In this document: positions 1-5,586 of the stretch, in pieces | Position numbering within the stretch: the first letter of the stretch is position 1 | Layout: each line of letters begins with the position of its first letter | Source of the DNA: an uncultured Synergistales bacterium | Lineage (GTDB): Bacteria > Synergistota > Synergistia > Synergistales > Aminobacteriaceae | Direction: 5' to 3' | DNA: 8,125 nt | Assembly: GCA_937957815.1 (NCBI GenBank) | Contig: CALFXN010000595.1 | Span: 1-8,125 of the forward strand | Notes under the pieces: generated by a model | The model's input: the letters and a program-made list of their open reading frames with translations, nothing else | The model's database searches: none | Told to the model about the DNA's origin: nothing | Translations under genes and position numbers: made by a program

Positions 1-103
1 GTGACAGAAGAGACGCGAAAATCGCCAGAAGCAGGAAACAAAAAAAACCGGGTGGTGTTACCGCAGCCCCGAGAAGTTTGTACAGAACATAGGAGATGGA
101 CAT
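1..103 (-). CDS. N-terminal fragment of a membrane protein, possibly YdcF/ElyC-like (DUF218)
   Basis: The frame opens with ATG at 103 on the minus strand and stays open for 34 codons to the left edge, so only the N-terminus is visible. It begins MSISYVLYKLLGAAVTPPG and continues into a hydrophobic stretch (about residues 20-34) that looks like a first membrane helix. A short 'YxLxKLLG...PPG' segment before a leucine-rich helix is typical of the N-terminus of DUF218 (YdcF/SanA/ElyC) envelope proteins; this assignment comes from pattern memory only. The start lies 12 bases after the stop of the GntR-type gene, and a GGGGG run just before it is a weak, closely spaced ribosome binding site. It would be the last visible gene of the leftward cluster. 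That it is coding is moderately supported; its function is tentative. Confidence 0.45.
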   Translation of the reverse strand, partial: MSISYVLYKLLGAAVTPPGFFCFLLLAIFASLLS

Positions 104-115
104 AACCCCCGGTCT

Positions 116-802
116 CTAGCGGAAGGTCTTCGAGCCTTCCCTGTGACGGTTCCTGAGATACCCGAGGAGCCCTTCCTTGCTCACGGTGATATGCCGGCGC
201 ATCTCGTCCATCGCCCTGTCTTCCTTTCCTTCGAGCAGAGCCTCGATGATGGCTACGTGTCCGCCGGCGAAGTTCGTGATCGGGTCGCGCTCGATGGAAT
301 AGGGGCGGCACAGGTTGATCAGGTCGGAAATGTTGACGAGCGTGCGACTCAGGAAGTGGTTGGAGCAGTATGTGTAGATCAACTGATGGAATGCGCGGTC
401 TTCCGTTACGTACTGTTCGTGGCTGGTGTGGTCCGTCATGGCCTGGAAGATTTCCCTGAAACGGAGAAGTTCTTCTTTCGGAATATGCTTGCCCGCATCG
501 GCGACGGCGAGGATTTCGAGCGCCATGCGGAGCTCGTACAGGTCCGACGCGTCCTTCTCCGTGGGGAGCGTCACGTATGCGCCGCGTCTCGGCGTCAGCG
601 TCACGAGCCCCGTCTGCGCGAGCTGCCTGATCGCTTCCCTGACGGGTGTCCTGGAGACGGCGAGCTGTTCCGCGAGATCGATCTCCGAAAGTTTTGAACC
701 GGGTTTGATAACGCCGCTGACAATCGCATCCTTGAGTTTTTCGTATACGATCTGACGAAGTCCCTGGTTGCTTGCCGGCGTCAACGGATTGATTACAGCC
801 AC
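116..802 (-). CDS. GntR-family transcriptional regulator, FadR subfamily (FCD domain)
   Basis: A 228-residue DNA-binding regulator of normal length for the FadR subfamily. Residues 14-80 form the winged helix-turn-helix, with the hallmark segment LAEQLAVSRTPVREAIRQL at about 43-61 and the wing GLVTLTPRRGAYV at 65-77. Residues about 85-215 form the all-helical FCD effector domain. Its likely metal ligands are present: D135 and H139 (DRAFH), H182 and H204, so it probably binds a carboxylate-type ligand through a metal ion, as family members do. The start is GTG at 802, preceded by AGGGGTG about 8 bases upstream; an ATG further upstream reaches a stop after eight codons and cannot be the start. 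It is third in a leftward cluster after the NUP-family and adenosyltransferase genes. It may control this cluster and the divergent symporter unit through the palindrome at 2573-2592, but that is inference from position only. The ligand is unknown. Confidence 0.93.
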   Translation of the reverse strand: MAVINPLTPASNQGLRQIVYEKLKDAIVSGVIKPGSKLSEIDLAEQLAVSRTPVREAIRQLAQTGLVTLTPRRGAYVTLPTEKDASDLYELRMALEILAVADAGKHIPKEELLRFREIFQAMTDHTSHEQYVTEDRAFHQLIYTYCSNHFLSRTLVNISDLINLCRPYSIERDPITNFAGGHVAIIEALLEGKEDRAMDEMRRHITVSKEGLLGYLRNRHREGSKTFR

Positions 803-912
803 TATAGTTCACCCCTGTTCTCGTTCATGGCGTGCATCCTTCGCATGAAAGCCCTTTCGGAGGATTTCCGTGGATGTCGCAGAAGATGGACTCCAATGCG
901 ATGATGTACGCA

Positions 913-1458
913 TTATACAGCATTACATCCGTCCGACGCATTCCGCCCCTTTCGCAGGCGTTCCAGATGGTCGTACCAGAGGGACAATGCGTAGAGGGCG
1001 TCCGAAAACCTGTTGACATAGCGGTACACGTCATCATTCACGTCGCCGGCCCGATAGAGCCCCACCAGGATGCGTTCGGCGCGTCGGGCGATCGTCCGCG
1101 CCATGTGGAGGGCCGCCCCCGTCTTCGAATCTCCGGGTCTCACGAAGCGAAATGTCTCGCCCGTGACCTCGCGAACCTTCCCCGTTATCTGTTCGATCGC
1201 CCCGATCGAGGGACACTCCAGCCCGGGGTACAACGCAAGATGTCCCATCAGGGTGCCGAGATCGCGTTCGAGGACACAGAGATGTTCGCAGATCTCCGGG
1301 TATTCGCACATCGAACGAGCGAGTCCAACGGCGGCTTGGCATTCATCGAGCGTGCCGTAGCTCTCGACCCTCGGGTGGTCCTTGGGAATCCTGCTTCCGT
1401 CTCCGAGGCTCGTTTCTCCCCTGTCTCCGCCCTTTGTCGTGATCCAGTCGGCAGTCAT
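913..1458 (-). CDS. Cob(I)alamin adenosyltransferase, PduO type
   Basis: This 181-residue cytosolic enzyme transfers the adenosyl group of ATP to cob(I)alamin or its corrinoid precursors, making adenosylcobalamin. The N-terminal nucleotide-binding motif is TKGGDRGETSLGDGSR (residues 8-23), a close match to the family's TxTGDxGxTSL pattern, with glycine at the usual second threonine. It is followed by DHPRVESYGTLDECQAAVGLA. The C-terminal helices carry ARRAERILVGL and NRFSDALYALSLW, matching the conserved RxxER and NRLSDLLF motifs. A longer frame opens at 1488, but AAGGAGGAG sits just before the ATG at 1458, which is therefore the better start. It lies 36 bases after the NUP-family gene and is probably co-transcribed with it. 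It could be a general cobalamin-salvage enzyme; nothing here identifies a specific B12-dependent partner. The family call is firm; paralogue names (pduO, cobO, mmaB) are not assigned. Confidence 0.94.
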   Translation of the reverse strand: MTADWITTKGGDRGETSLGDGSRIPKDHPRVESYGTLDECQAAVGLARSMCEYPEICEHLCVLERDLGTLMGHLALYPGLECPSIGAIEQITGKVREVTGETFRFVRPGDSKTGAALHMARTIARRAERILVGLYRAGDVNDDVYRYVNRFSDALYALSLWYDHLERLRKGRNASDGCNAV

Positions 1459-1494
1459 CGATACTCCTCCTTTTCGGTCGATTCGCATCCGCCG

Positions 1495-2499
1495 CTAGTT
1501 CGGGAAGTCGGCGGGAAGCGGCGGAACGCCCTTCTCCCAGACGGCCCAGTTGTCGACGATGTAGTCGACTACGACTGCTCCGGCGCGGAATCCGTTCTTC
1601 ATTCCGATCGAGAACGACCCGTTCGGGGCGGCGAGGCTTTCTTTCGGCGTCTGTCCCGCATGGGGCCGGTCGAAGTTCACGACGTCGCGCGCGATCATAT
1701 ACCGGCCGAGTACGCCGTACCGCTTCAGCACAAGCGCGACCGCCGAATCTTCCATCTGCGTGGTTACGTAGGTTCCGGCCTTATACAGGGTGCAGATATA
1801 ACTCGCTTCCCGCGACAGCGTGCGGCCATGCCACCAGGTGTCGGACGTAACCGTCGTTCCGATGCCCACGAACGGCTTCCGCTGCGCCTGTTCTTCGCGG
1901 TACCGCAGACGGTAGAGGGCGGCGTCGACGGAGTCATCCAGTGGAACGGTGCGGCTCAGGTGGTATACCCATTTTGTCAGAAGCGGATCGAGCCGGAGAA
2001 CCGTTTTCTTCGCCGTACCGTCGAGCGGCTGAAAGACCGGAGCCCTGTCGGTGACGTCGAGGGGAGACCACCGCTGCCCGAGATCGTAGTCGACGACACA
2101 GTCGGACCAGAAAACAGAACCGAGCGTGCCCTGCTCCGGAGGTGTTCCGGCGCAGCCGGATGTCAGGAAGTACGTCGACGAGAAATCGAATCTCGGATCG
2201 GAGAGAATCGCGGTGATGGTTGCGGCGGCGTTCGCCTTGCCGACGCCGATGATGGTGCCGCATACCCCCGAGGCCGAGCAGTACACGGGGGCAAAAGCGC
2301 CGCGGATGGATACGGGTGTCGCGTCCTTGAAATATCTTTCGTACCAGTGCTGGAATTCTCCGGCGAAATCTCCGGTATTCGCTCCGACCTCGAACATCGT
2401 GAACACGAAGATCTTCGGACGGATGACGTCGGCCGAAGCGCCGGTGGCGATCAGGAGCACCAGAAGGAGCAGAGCAAATATGCGAGCGGTTTTTTTCAT
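1495..2499 (-). CDS. Secreted NUP-family protein (purine nucleoside permease / nucleoside-phosphorylase fold)
   Basis: A 334-residue protein with a clear signal peptide: lysines at residues 2-3, a leucine-rich core at about 8-19, and an ASA-D cleavage site near 23/24. The mature part matches the NUP family (first described as a yeast purine nucleoside permease): IFVFTMFE (30-37), IGVGKANAAATITAIL (84-99), DPRFDFSSTYFLTSGCAGTP (101-120), GTLGSVFWSDCVVDYDL (124-140), TTQMEDSA (246-253) and NFDRP (275-279). GVGKANAA and the QMED segment resemble the phosphate/base and ribose-binding (ME) motifs of nucleoside phosphorylases. Apart from the signal peptide no membrane helix is visible, so a periplasmic nucleoside-binding or cleaving role is more likely than a permease. 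Five cysteines remain after cleavage (74, 80, 116, 134, 236), allowing disulfides. A good ribosome binding site, AGGGAGGG, precedes the ATG by 7 bases. It is the first gene of the leftward cluster, with a promoter about 50 bases upstream. Confidence 0.88.
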   Translation of the reverse strand: MKKTARIFALLLLVLLIATGASADVIRPKIFVFTMFEVGANTGDFAGEFQHWYERYFKDATPVSIRGAFAPVYCSASGVCGTIIGVGKANAAATITAILSDPRFDFSSTYFLTSGCAGTPPEQGTLGSVFWSDCVVDYDLGQRWSPLDVTDRAPVFQPLDGTAKKTVLRLDPLLTKWVYHLSRTVPLDDSVDAALYRLRYREEQAQRKPFVGIGTTVTSDTWWHGRTLSREASYICTLYKAGTYVTTQMEDSAVALVLKRYGVLGRYMIARDVVNFDRPHAGQTPKESLAAPNGSFSIGMKNGFRAGAVVVDYIVDNWAVWEKGVPPLPADFPN

Positions 2500-2549
2500 A
2501 GTCTCGCCCTCCCTGTTGTGATGAATGGGCAGTTTTTTGTTCCCGGATA

Positions 2550-2578
2550 ATTCAACGCTCCTTCGTTTGAAATGTCAA
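2550..2578 (-). promoter_or_regulatory. Predicted sigma-70-type promoter for the leftward NUP cluster
   Basis: On the minus strand a perfect -35 box TTGACA (2578-2573) is followed after 17 bases by TTGAAT (2555-2550), a 4/6 match to the -10 consensus. Transcription would start near 2543, giving a leader of about 44 nt before the NUP-family gene. The -35 box is one arm of the palindrome at 2573-2592. The prediction is by eye only. Confidence 0.55.
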
Positions 2579-2592
2579 CATGACAGTTGACA
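2573..2592. promoter_or_regulatory. Palindromic candidate operator carrying both divergent -35 boxes
   Basis: TGTCAAC (2573-2579) and GTTGACA (2586-2592) are perfect inverted arms separated by ATGACA. Within it, TGTCA-ACA-TGACA forms a second, overlapping inverted repeat. Each outer arm is itself a TTGACA -35 box, one for each direction, so a dimeric repressor bound here would block both promoters. The GntR/FCD protein encoded at 116-802 is the obvious candidate, but the site is not an exact match to the usual FadR-type TNGTNNNACNA pattern. Part of the symmetry could simply come from two consensus -35 boxes facing apart. Confidence 0.45.
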
Positions 2593-2615
2593 CGACCTTG
2601 AGAATGCTGTATGTT
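2587..2615 (+). promoter_or_regulatory. Predicted promoter for the symporter/ureohydrolase unit
   Basis: A perfect -35 box TTGACA (2587-2592) is followed after exactly 17 bases by TATGTT (2610-2615), a 4/6 match to the -10 consensus. Transcription would begin near 2621-2623, leaving a leader of about 290 nt before the first rightward gene at 2911. The leader is full of inverted repeats (see 2622-2819 and 2831-2874). The prediction is by eye. Confidence 0.5.
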
Positions 2616-2621
2616 CTACCG

Positions 2622-2819
2622 CAATTTTCGGCAAGAAAGCGGGATTCTGATGCGAAGTACCGGTGTCGTACGATCCGTCGAAATTGGCATAAATGTTCGG
2701 CTCTGGTGGTGGCGAAGCGATTCCCGCCACCGTAGCGCCTTGTGACGTCGCAGTTTTCGACAGGGGCCGCGGAGGTGGGTGATGCCTTCGCGGCCCCTGT
2801 CGCTTTCTCGAGCCGAACA
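2622..2819 (+). promoter_or_regulatory. Structured 5' leader RNA, candidate riboswitch or attenuator sensor of unrecognised class
   Basis: The region is noncoding between two divergent units and would be transcribed rightward from the promoter at 2587-2615. Two folding domains can be seen. Domain 1 (2622-2686): CAATTT (2622-2627) pairs with AAATTG (2681-2686), with GGAT (2642-2645)/ATCC (2673-2676) and GTAC (2657-2660)/GTAC (2668-2671) nested inside, forming an elongated hairpin with internal loops. Domain 2 (2694-2819): the perfect 10-bp stem TGTTCGGCTC (2694-2703)/GAGCCGAACA (2810-2819) encloses a 7-bp hairpin GGTGGCG (2708-2714)/CGCCACC (2725-2731) and a 20-bp hairpin (2758-2802), giving a three-way junction. 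A terminator-like hairpin follows at 2831. I could not match it to the purine, cobalamin, guanidine, TPP, SAM or glycine riboswitch cores. The long stems are clear in the sequence; the short helices of domain 1 could be chance; the regulatory role is inferred. Confidence 0.45.
2758..2802 (+). repeat. Strong 20-bp hairpin with 5-nt loop (inner arm of the leader three-way junction)
   Basis: CGACAGGGGCCGCG (2758-2771) and CGCGGCCCCTGTCG (2789-2802) are perfect 14-base inverted arms. Six more pairs continue inward (GAGGTG 2772-2777 with TGCCTT 2783-2788, including three G-U pairs) to a 5-nt loop, GGTGA (2778-2782). TTTCT follows two bases downstream on the plus strand, too weak for a confident terminator. 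It could equally be a dispersed palindromic repeat; only one copy is in the window. Confidence 0.6.
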
Positions 2820-2830
2820 CCATCGGAACG

Positions 2831-2874
2831 AACGGGCGGAGGGGATTGATCTCCCTTCCGCCCGTTTCGTATTT
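2831..2874 (+). terminator. Terminator-like hairpin in the symporter leader (possible attenuator)
   Basis: AACGGGCGGA (2831-2840) pairs perfectly with TCCGCCCGTT (2857-2866), and GGGGA (2841-2845) pairs with TCCCT (2852-2856) with one G-U pair. This makes a 15-bp stem with a 6-nt loop, TTGATC. The run TTTCGTATTT follows at 2865-2874 as an imperfect U-tract. It sits about 40 bases before the first rightward gene, with no complete gene upstream on that strand, so it is placed as a conditional terminator rather than a gene-end terminator. The heptamer GCGGAGG in its left arm (2836-2842) also occurs in the 20-bp hairpin upstream (2769-2775), which offers a competing partner for the right arm. Confidence 0.5.
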
Positions 2875-2910
2875 CAGAGGGGCTGAAAGCCTCAGAGGAG
2901 GGATTCGGAC

Positions 2911-3009
2911 ATGGATGTTTCGATCGTCATTGCGTATGCGGCAGCGTGGATTTGTCTGATAGCGGGAATGTGCTACGCGCTTTCAAAAAAGGAGGGGAGA
3001 CAATCATGA
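2911..3009 (+). CDS. 32-residue single-helix membrane peptide, likely symporter small accessory protein
   Basis: ATG at 2911 is preceded by GAGGAGGG with 8 bases of spacing, a strong ribosome binding site. The 32-residue product starts MDVSIVIAYAAAWICLIAG, has one hydrophobic helix at about residues 4-24, and ends in a charged, mostly basic tail (SKKEGRQS). Its TGA stop overlaps the ATG of the symporter (ATGA at 3006-3009), so the two are probably translationally coupled, and the symporter's own ribosome binding site lies inside this gene. Many sodium-symporter genes are preceded by such one-helix proteins, which are thought to assist assembly or stability of the transporter; that role is inferred here from size, topology and position. 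Confidence 0.72.
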   Translation: MDVSIVIAYAAAWICLIAGMCYALSKKEGRQS

Positions 3010-4451
3010 CAATCGCGATCGTCCTTGGCGTCTACATTGCCGCCATGTTGGCGATAGGGTTTTCTTGCAGGAACGCACGGAACGCGAAGGATTTTCTTCT
3101 CGCGGGAGGGACCCTCGGTCCCGTGCTGCTCTCGATGTCGTTTGTCGCCACATATTTCAGCACGAGCTCGTTGCTCGGCGGGGGCGGTTCGGGGTATCTG
3201 TTCGGATTCGGGTTCAGCGCGTATCTGTTTTTTTTCCACGTCCTTTTCGCTGTTCTCGCCTGGGTCATCGTGGCGCCGCGGCTGCGACGGGTCGTCCAGG
3301 AAGAAGGAATCCTGACGGTTCCGCAGTTCTTTCGGCATCAGTTCAACTCGCGGGTGATCCAGGTCATTGCCGCGCTGATCATTGTCGTTTTCTTCCAGCT
3401 CTATATGAGTTCGATCTACAAGGGAGCGTCGAATCTTCTCGAAATTACGATGGGAGTATCGTATCCCGCCGGCGTTGCCATCGTCGCGATTCCTGTCGTG
3501 ACCTACACGTGCATGGGAGGGTTCCGATCGGTTGTAATCACCGACCTCATACAGGGTATCATCCTGCTTGCGGGAGGAGTGTTGCTGTTCGGAACCATTG
3601 TCGTCTCCATGGGAGGAATTGGTGCCGGACTCGCAAGGCTGGCATCCACGCCGATCGGCGGCGGACTGACCGGGGAGGCTTTGATGCGCCTCGGTGCCAC
3701 CGGGCCGAAAGAGCTTGTCGATTCGGGCATGATGACGCCGTTTCTGCTGAGTCTCACCTTCGCGATCAGCGTGGCGCAGATTGCGAGCCCACAGCTCATT
3801 ATCCGCTTTTTCGCGGCGAAAGACCCGGGAACCGTGCGGAAGGGGATGCTTCTTACCCCGCTTCTGATCGCGATCTTCGCGTTCTGTGTCTTTTCTTCAG
3901 GACCTTTCGCCCATCTCTTCGTCCAGGGCATCAGGGATCCGGATCTCGTTATTCCGTCGCTCATGAGATGTGTTTTCCCGGGATGGGTTTCCACGTTGCT
4001 GCTTGTTGCCGCGATCGCAGCGGCGATGTCCACTCTGAGTTCGACCCTCATGGTTGCCGCCAGTTCGCTCACGCAGGATCTCCTTGGGAATTCGAGCGTT
4101 CCGTTGACGCGTCTCGCCGTACTCGGTACGGGCGTCATCGCTCCCCTTATCGCGCTGCGTCCCATCGGAATAATCGTCACGATAGTGGGGCTGTCTTTTT
4201 CAGTGATCTCATCGGTTTATCTGGTTCCGCTGCTCGCCGGACTCTACTGCCACAGGCCGTCCCGCCGCGCCGCCATCGCGTCCATGGTCGCGTCCGCCAC
4301 CACATGCGTGATCTGGCAGTTGCTGGTCTTTCGGCGTCTGCCGGTCTATCCTGTCGTCCCCGGAATAATCGTCTCCGCGTTCGCGTACCTTTCCACGGAT
4401 ATTGTCGAACGCACCCTTGCGCCGAAAGGAGCGGAAGAAGGAGCGGAGTGA
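3006..4451 (+). CDS. Sodium:solute symporter (SSS family, SLC5-like)
   Basis: A 481-residue inner-membrane transporter of usual length for the family, which couples sodium entry to uptake of a solute. Roughly 12-13 hydrophobic helices are visible. Key segments are the substrate/sodium-binding first core helix SFVATYFSTSSLLGGGGSGYLFGFG (split as residues 45-57 and 58-69), the family signature GGFRSVVITDLIQG at 171-184, and the sodium-site helix AAAMSTLSSTLMVAASSLTQDL at 338-359, with serines at 342, 345 and 346. The open frame extends back to 2946, but AGGAGGGG lies just upstream of ATG 3006, and the frame overlaps the accessory peptide, so 3006 is chosen. The overall look is nearest to pantothenate/proline-type symporters, but the substrate cannot be read from sequence. 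The ureohydrolase 65 bases downstream suggests a guanidino or amidino compound. Expression probably depends on the structured leader upstream. Confidence 0.92.
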   Translation: MTIAIVLGVYIAAMLAIGFSCRNARNAKDFLLAGGTLGPVLLSMSFVATYFSTSSLLGGGGSGYLFGFGFSAYLFFFHVLFAVLAWVIVAPRLRRVVQEEGILTVPQFFRHQFNSRVIQVIAALIIVVFFQLYMSSIYKGASNLLEITMGVSYPAGVAIVAIPVVTYTCMGGFRSVVITDLIQGIILLAGGVLLFGTIVVSMGGIGAGLARLASTPIGGGLTGEALMRLGATGPKELVDSGMMTPFLLSLTFAISVAQIASPQLIIRFFAAKDPGTVRKGMLLTPLLIAIFAFCVFSSGPFAHLFVQGIRDPDLVIPSLMRCVFPGWVSTLLLVAAIAAAMSTLSSTLMVAASSLTQDLLGNSSVPLTRLAVLGTGVIAPLIALRPIGIIVTIVGLSFSVISSVYLVPLLAGLYCHRPSRRAAIASMVASATTCVIWQLLVFRRLPVYPVVPGIIVSAFAYLSTDIVERTLAPKGAEEGAE

Positions 4452-4516
4452 GGATTTCACGGACTCTGATACAATTGACGAAAGCAATTTCAGAACGCGA
4501 AAGAAGGGGCTTCCGG

Positions 4517-5506
4517 ATGGATTGCAGGTGTGCGCCCGCCTATGCGGGGTTTGCGACATTTCTTCGTGCGCGGACAGGTGGAACGAAAGACGTGAATGCC
4601 GGAGATATAGGGATATACGGAATGCCGTTCGACACGACGTGCGGCTCCCGGCAGGGTGCGCGCTTCGGGCCGAGGGCGATACGCGAGGAATCGTTGCATT
4701 TCATGTATCAGATGGGGGCGCTGACGACGGACCGAAAGGAAATGGTCAATATCCACACCGGAAAGACCTTTCGCTTTCCGCCTCGCGATATCGTGGTCGA
4801 TACGGGGGATGCGGACGTTTTCCCCGCTGACGTCGGCCGAACCGCCGCGGCGATTGAAGAGCATGTCTTCGAAATCGCGCGCAGGGGAGCGTTGCCGGTA
4901 GGCATGGGAGGAGACCATTACGTGACCTATCCGGCGGTGCGGGGCGTCGAACGTGCCTGCGCCGAACGCTTCGGACGCGCGAAAATGGGGTACGTCCACG
5001 TTGACGCGCACCTCGACCTTACGGATGACACGGAGGCATGGGGACGCCACTATCACGGCTCGATCGCGAGGCGCGTCGGCGAACTGCCCGGCGTCGACCC
5101 GAAACGAATGGTATGGATCGGCACGGGCGGGAGTTTCCAGACCGCGGAACGGTGGGATCACGTCCGGTCGAGCGGGGCGACCGTGTTCAGCGTCCGCGAA
5201 ATGGAACGGCTCGGAGTGGAGGCGGTCGTCTCGAGGGCCGGAGAAATCGCGTCCGACGGCGCCGACGGCGTCTACCTCACGATCGACATCGATGTCGTCG
5301 ATCACGCCTTCGCGCCGGGAACGGGATCGTTCGTCTTCGGAGGCATCACATCCGCGAATTTCCTCCATCTCATGGAATGCCTCTCGCGCCTTCCGGTTCT
5401 CGCGCTGGATCTCGTCGAGGTCGCGCCGAATCTGGATCCCACAGGGGGAACCCAGCGCCTTGCCGCGATGGGCCTCATCTCGTTCCTTATGGATCGTATT
5501 TTCTAG
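4517..5506 (+). CDS. Ureohydrolase of the agmatinase/arginase family
   Basis: A 329-residue cytosolic enzyme that should hydrolyse a guanidino compound to urea and an amine, using a dinuclear metal centre (usually manganese, nickel in some relatives). All six expected ligands are present: H134 (GMGGDHYVTYP), D163, H165 and D167 (VHVDAHLD), and D257 and D259 (TIDIDVVD). The conserved E301 (DLVEVAP) and the N-terminal GSRQGARFGPRAIRE motif (43-57) are also intact. ATG 4517 is chosen because AAGAAGGGG lies 7 bases upstream and the N-terminus already contains the family's 'PxYAGFATFLRA...GDIGIYGMPFD' start; the frame is open much further upstream, but there it is a shadow of the symporter. Where agmatinases usually read DPxxAPGTGTP, this one reads DHAFAPGTGSF, so the substrate may differ. 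Alternatives are agmatinase, guanidinobutyrase, guanidine hydrolase or formimidoylglutamase. It probably shares a transcript with the symporter. Confidence 0.9.
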   Translation: MDCRCAPAYAGFATFLRARTGGTKDVNAGDIGIYGMPFDTTCGSRQGARFGPRAIREESLHFMYQMGALTTDRKEMVNIHTGKTFRFPPRDIVVDTGDADVFPADVGRTAAAIEEHVFEIARRGALPVGMGGDHYVTYPAVRGVERACAERFGRAKMGYVHVDAHLDLTDDTEAWGRHYHGSIARRVGELPGVDPKRMVWIGTGGSFQTAERWDHVRSSGATVFSVREMERLGVEAVVSRAGEIASDGADGVYLTIDIDVVDHAFAPGTGSFVFGGITSANFLHLMECLSRLPVLALDLVEVAPNLDPTGGTQRLAAMGLISFLMDRIF

Positions 5507-5553
5507 AAAAAGCCCGAAAGAGGCACATAGTACGGGAAAAGACGAGAAATCAT

Positions 5554-5584
5554 GCCGGAGAGAAGAACACTTCCCCTCTCCGGC
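5554..5584 (+). terminator. Hairpin after the ureohydrolase gene, weak terminator candidate
   Basis: GCCGGAGAG (5554-5562) and CTCTCCGGC (5576-5584) are perfect 9-bp inverted arms with a 13-nt loop, 48 bases after the ureohydrolase stop. No U-tract follows, and the hydF promoter begins three bases later, so it is either an atypical terminator or a transcript-end stabiliser separating the two units. Confidence 0.4.
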
Positions 5585-5586
5585 AC

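Noticed and set aside
1..102. Plus-strand open frame from GTG at 1
   Set aside because: Hydrophilic sequence without any recognisable motif, ending at 103-105. The minus strand over the same bases gives a plausible membrane-protein start.
836..865. Weak inverted repeat (ATCCTTCG / CGGAGGAT) between the adenosyltransferase and regulator genes
   Set aside because: Only 8 bp with a 14-nt loop and no U-tract on the minus strand; not supported as a terminator or operator.
832..2550. 572-codon open frame on the plus strand opposite the adenosyltransferase and NUP-family genes
   Set aside because: It is antisense to two clearly homologous genes, is rich in Arg, Asp and Gly with no recognisable domain, and reflects lack of stops in GC-rich DNA.
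2640..2740. Resemblance to an adenosylcobalamin riboswitch (GGTG...ATCC and CCCGCCACCGTAG)
   Set aside because: The fragments are spaced by about 47 bases instead of a few, and the conserved B12-box GGANACCTGCC segment is not found downstream. The adenosyltransferase is also on the opposite strand.
2575..2823. 82-codon minus-strand frame in the central noncoding region
   Set aside because: It overlaps the NUP -35 box, the palindrome and the hairpins, has proline-rich low-complexity sequence with no domain, and no convincing ribosome binding site.
2946..3005. Upstream start for the symporter giving 20 extra residues
   Set aside because: The extra residues lie in a different frame over the small membrane-peptide gene and are not hydrophobic. 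ATG 3006 has the strong ribosome binding site.
3065..4516. Apparent 483-residue N-terminal extension of the ureohydrolase
   Set aside because: The frame lies across the symporter gene and encodes arginine/histidine/cysteine-rich shadow sequence. The family-typical N-terminus and ribosome binding site are at 4517.
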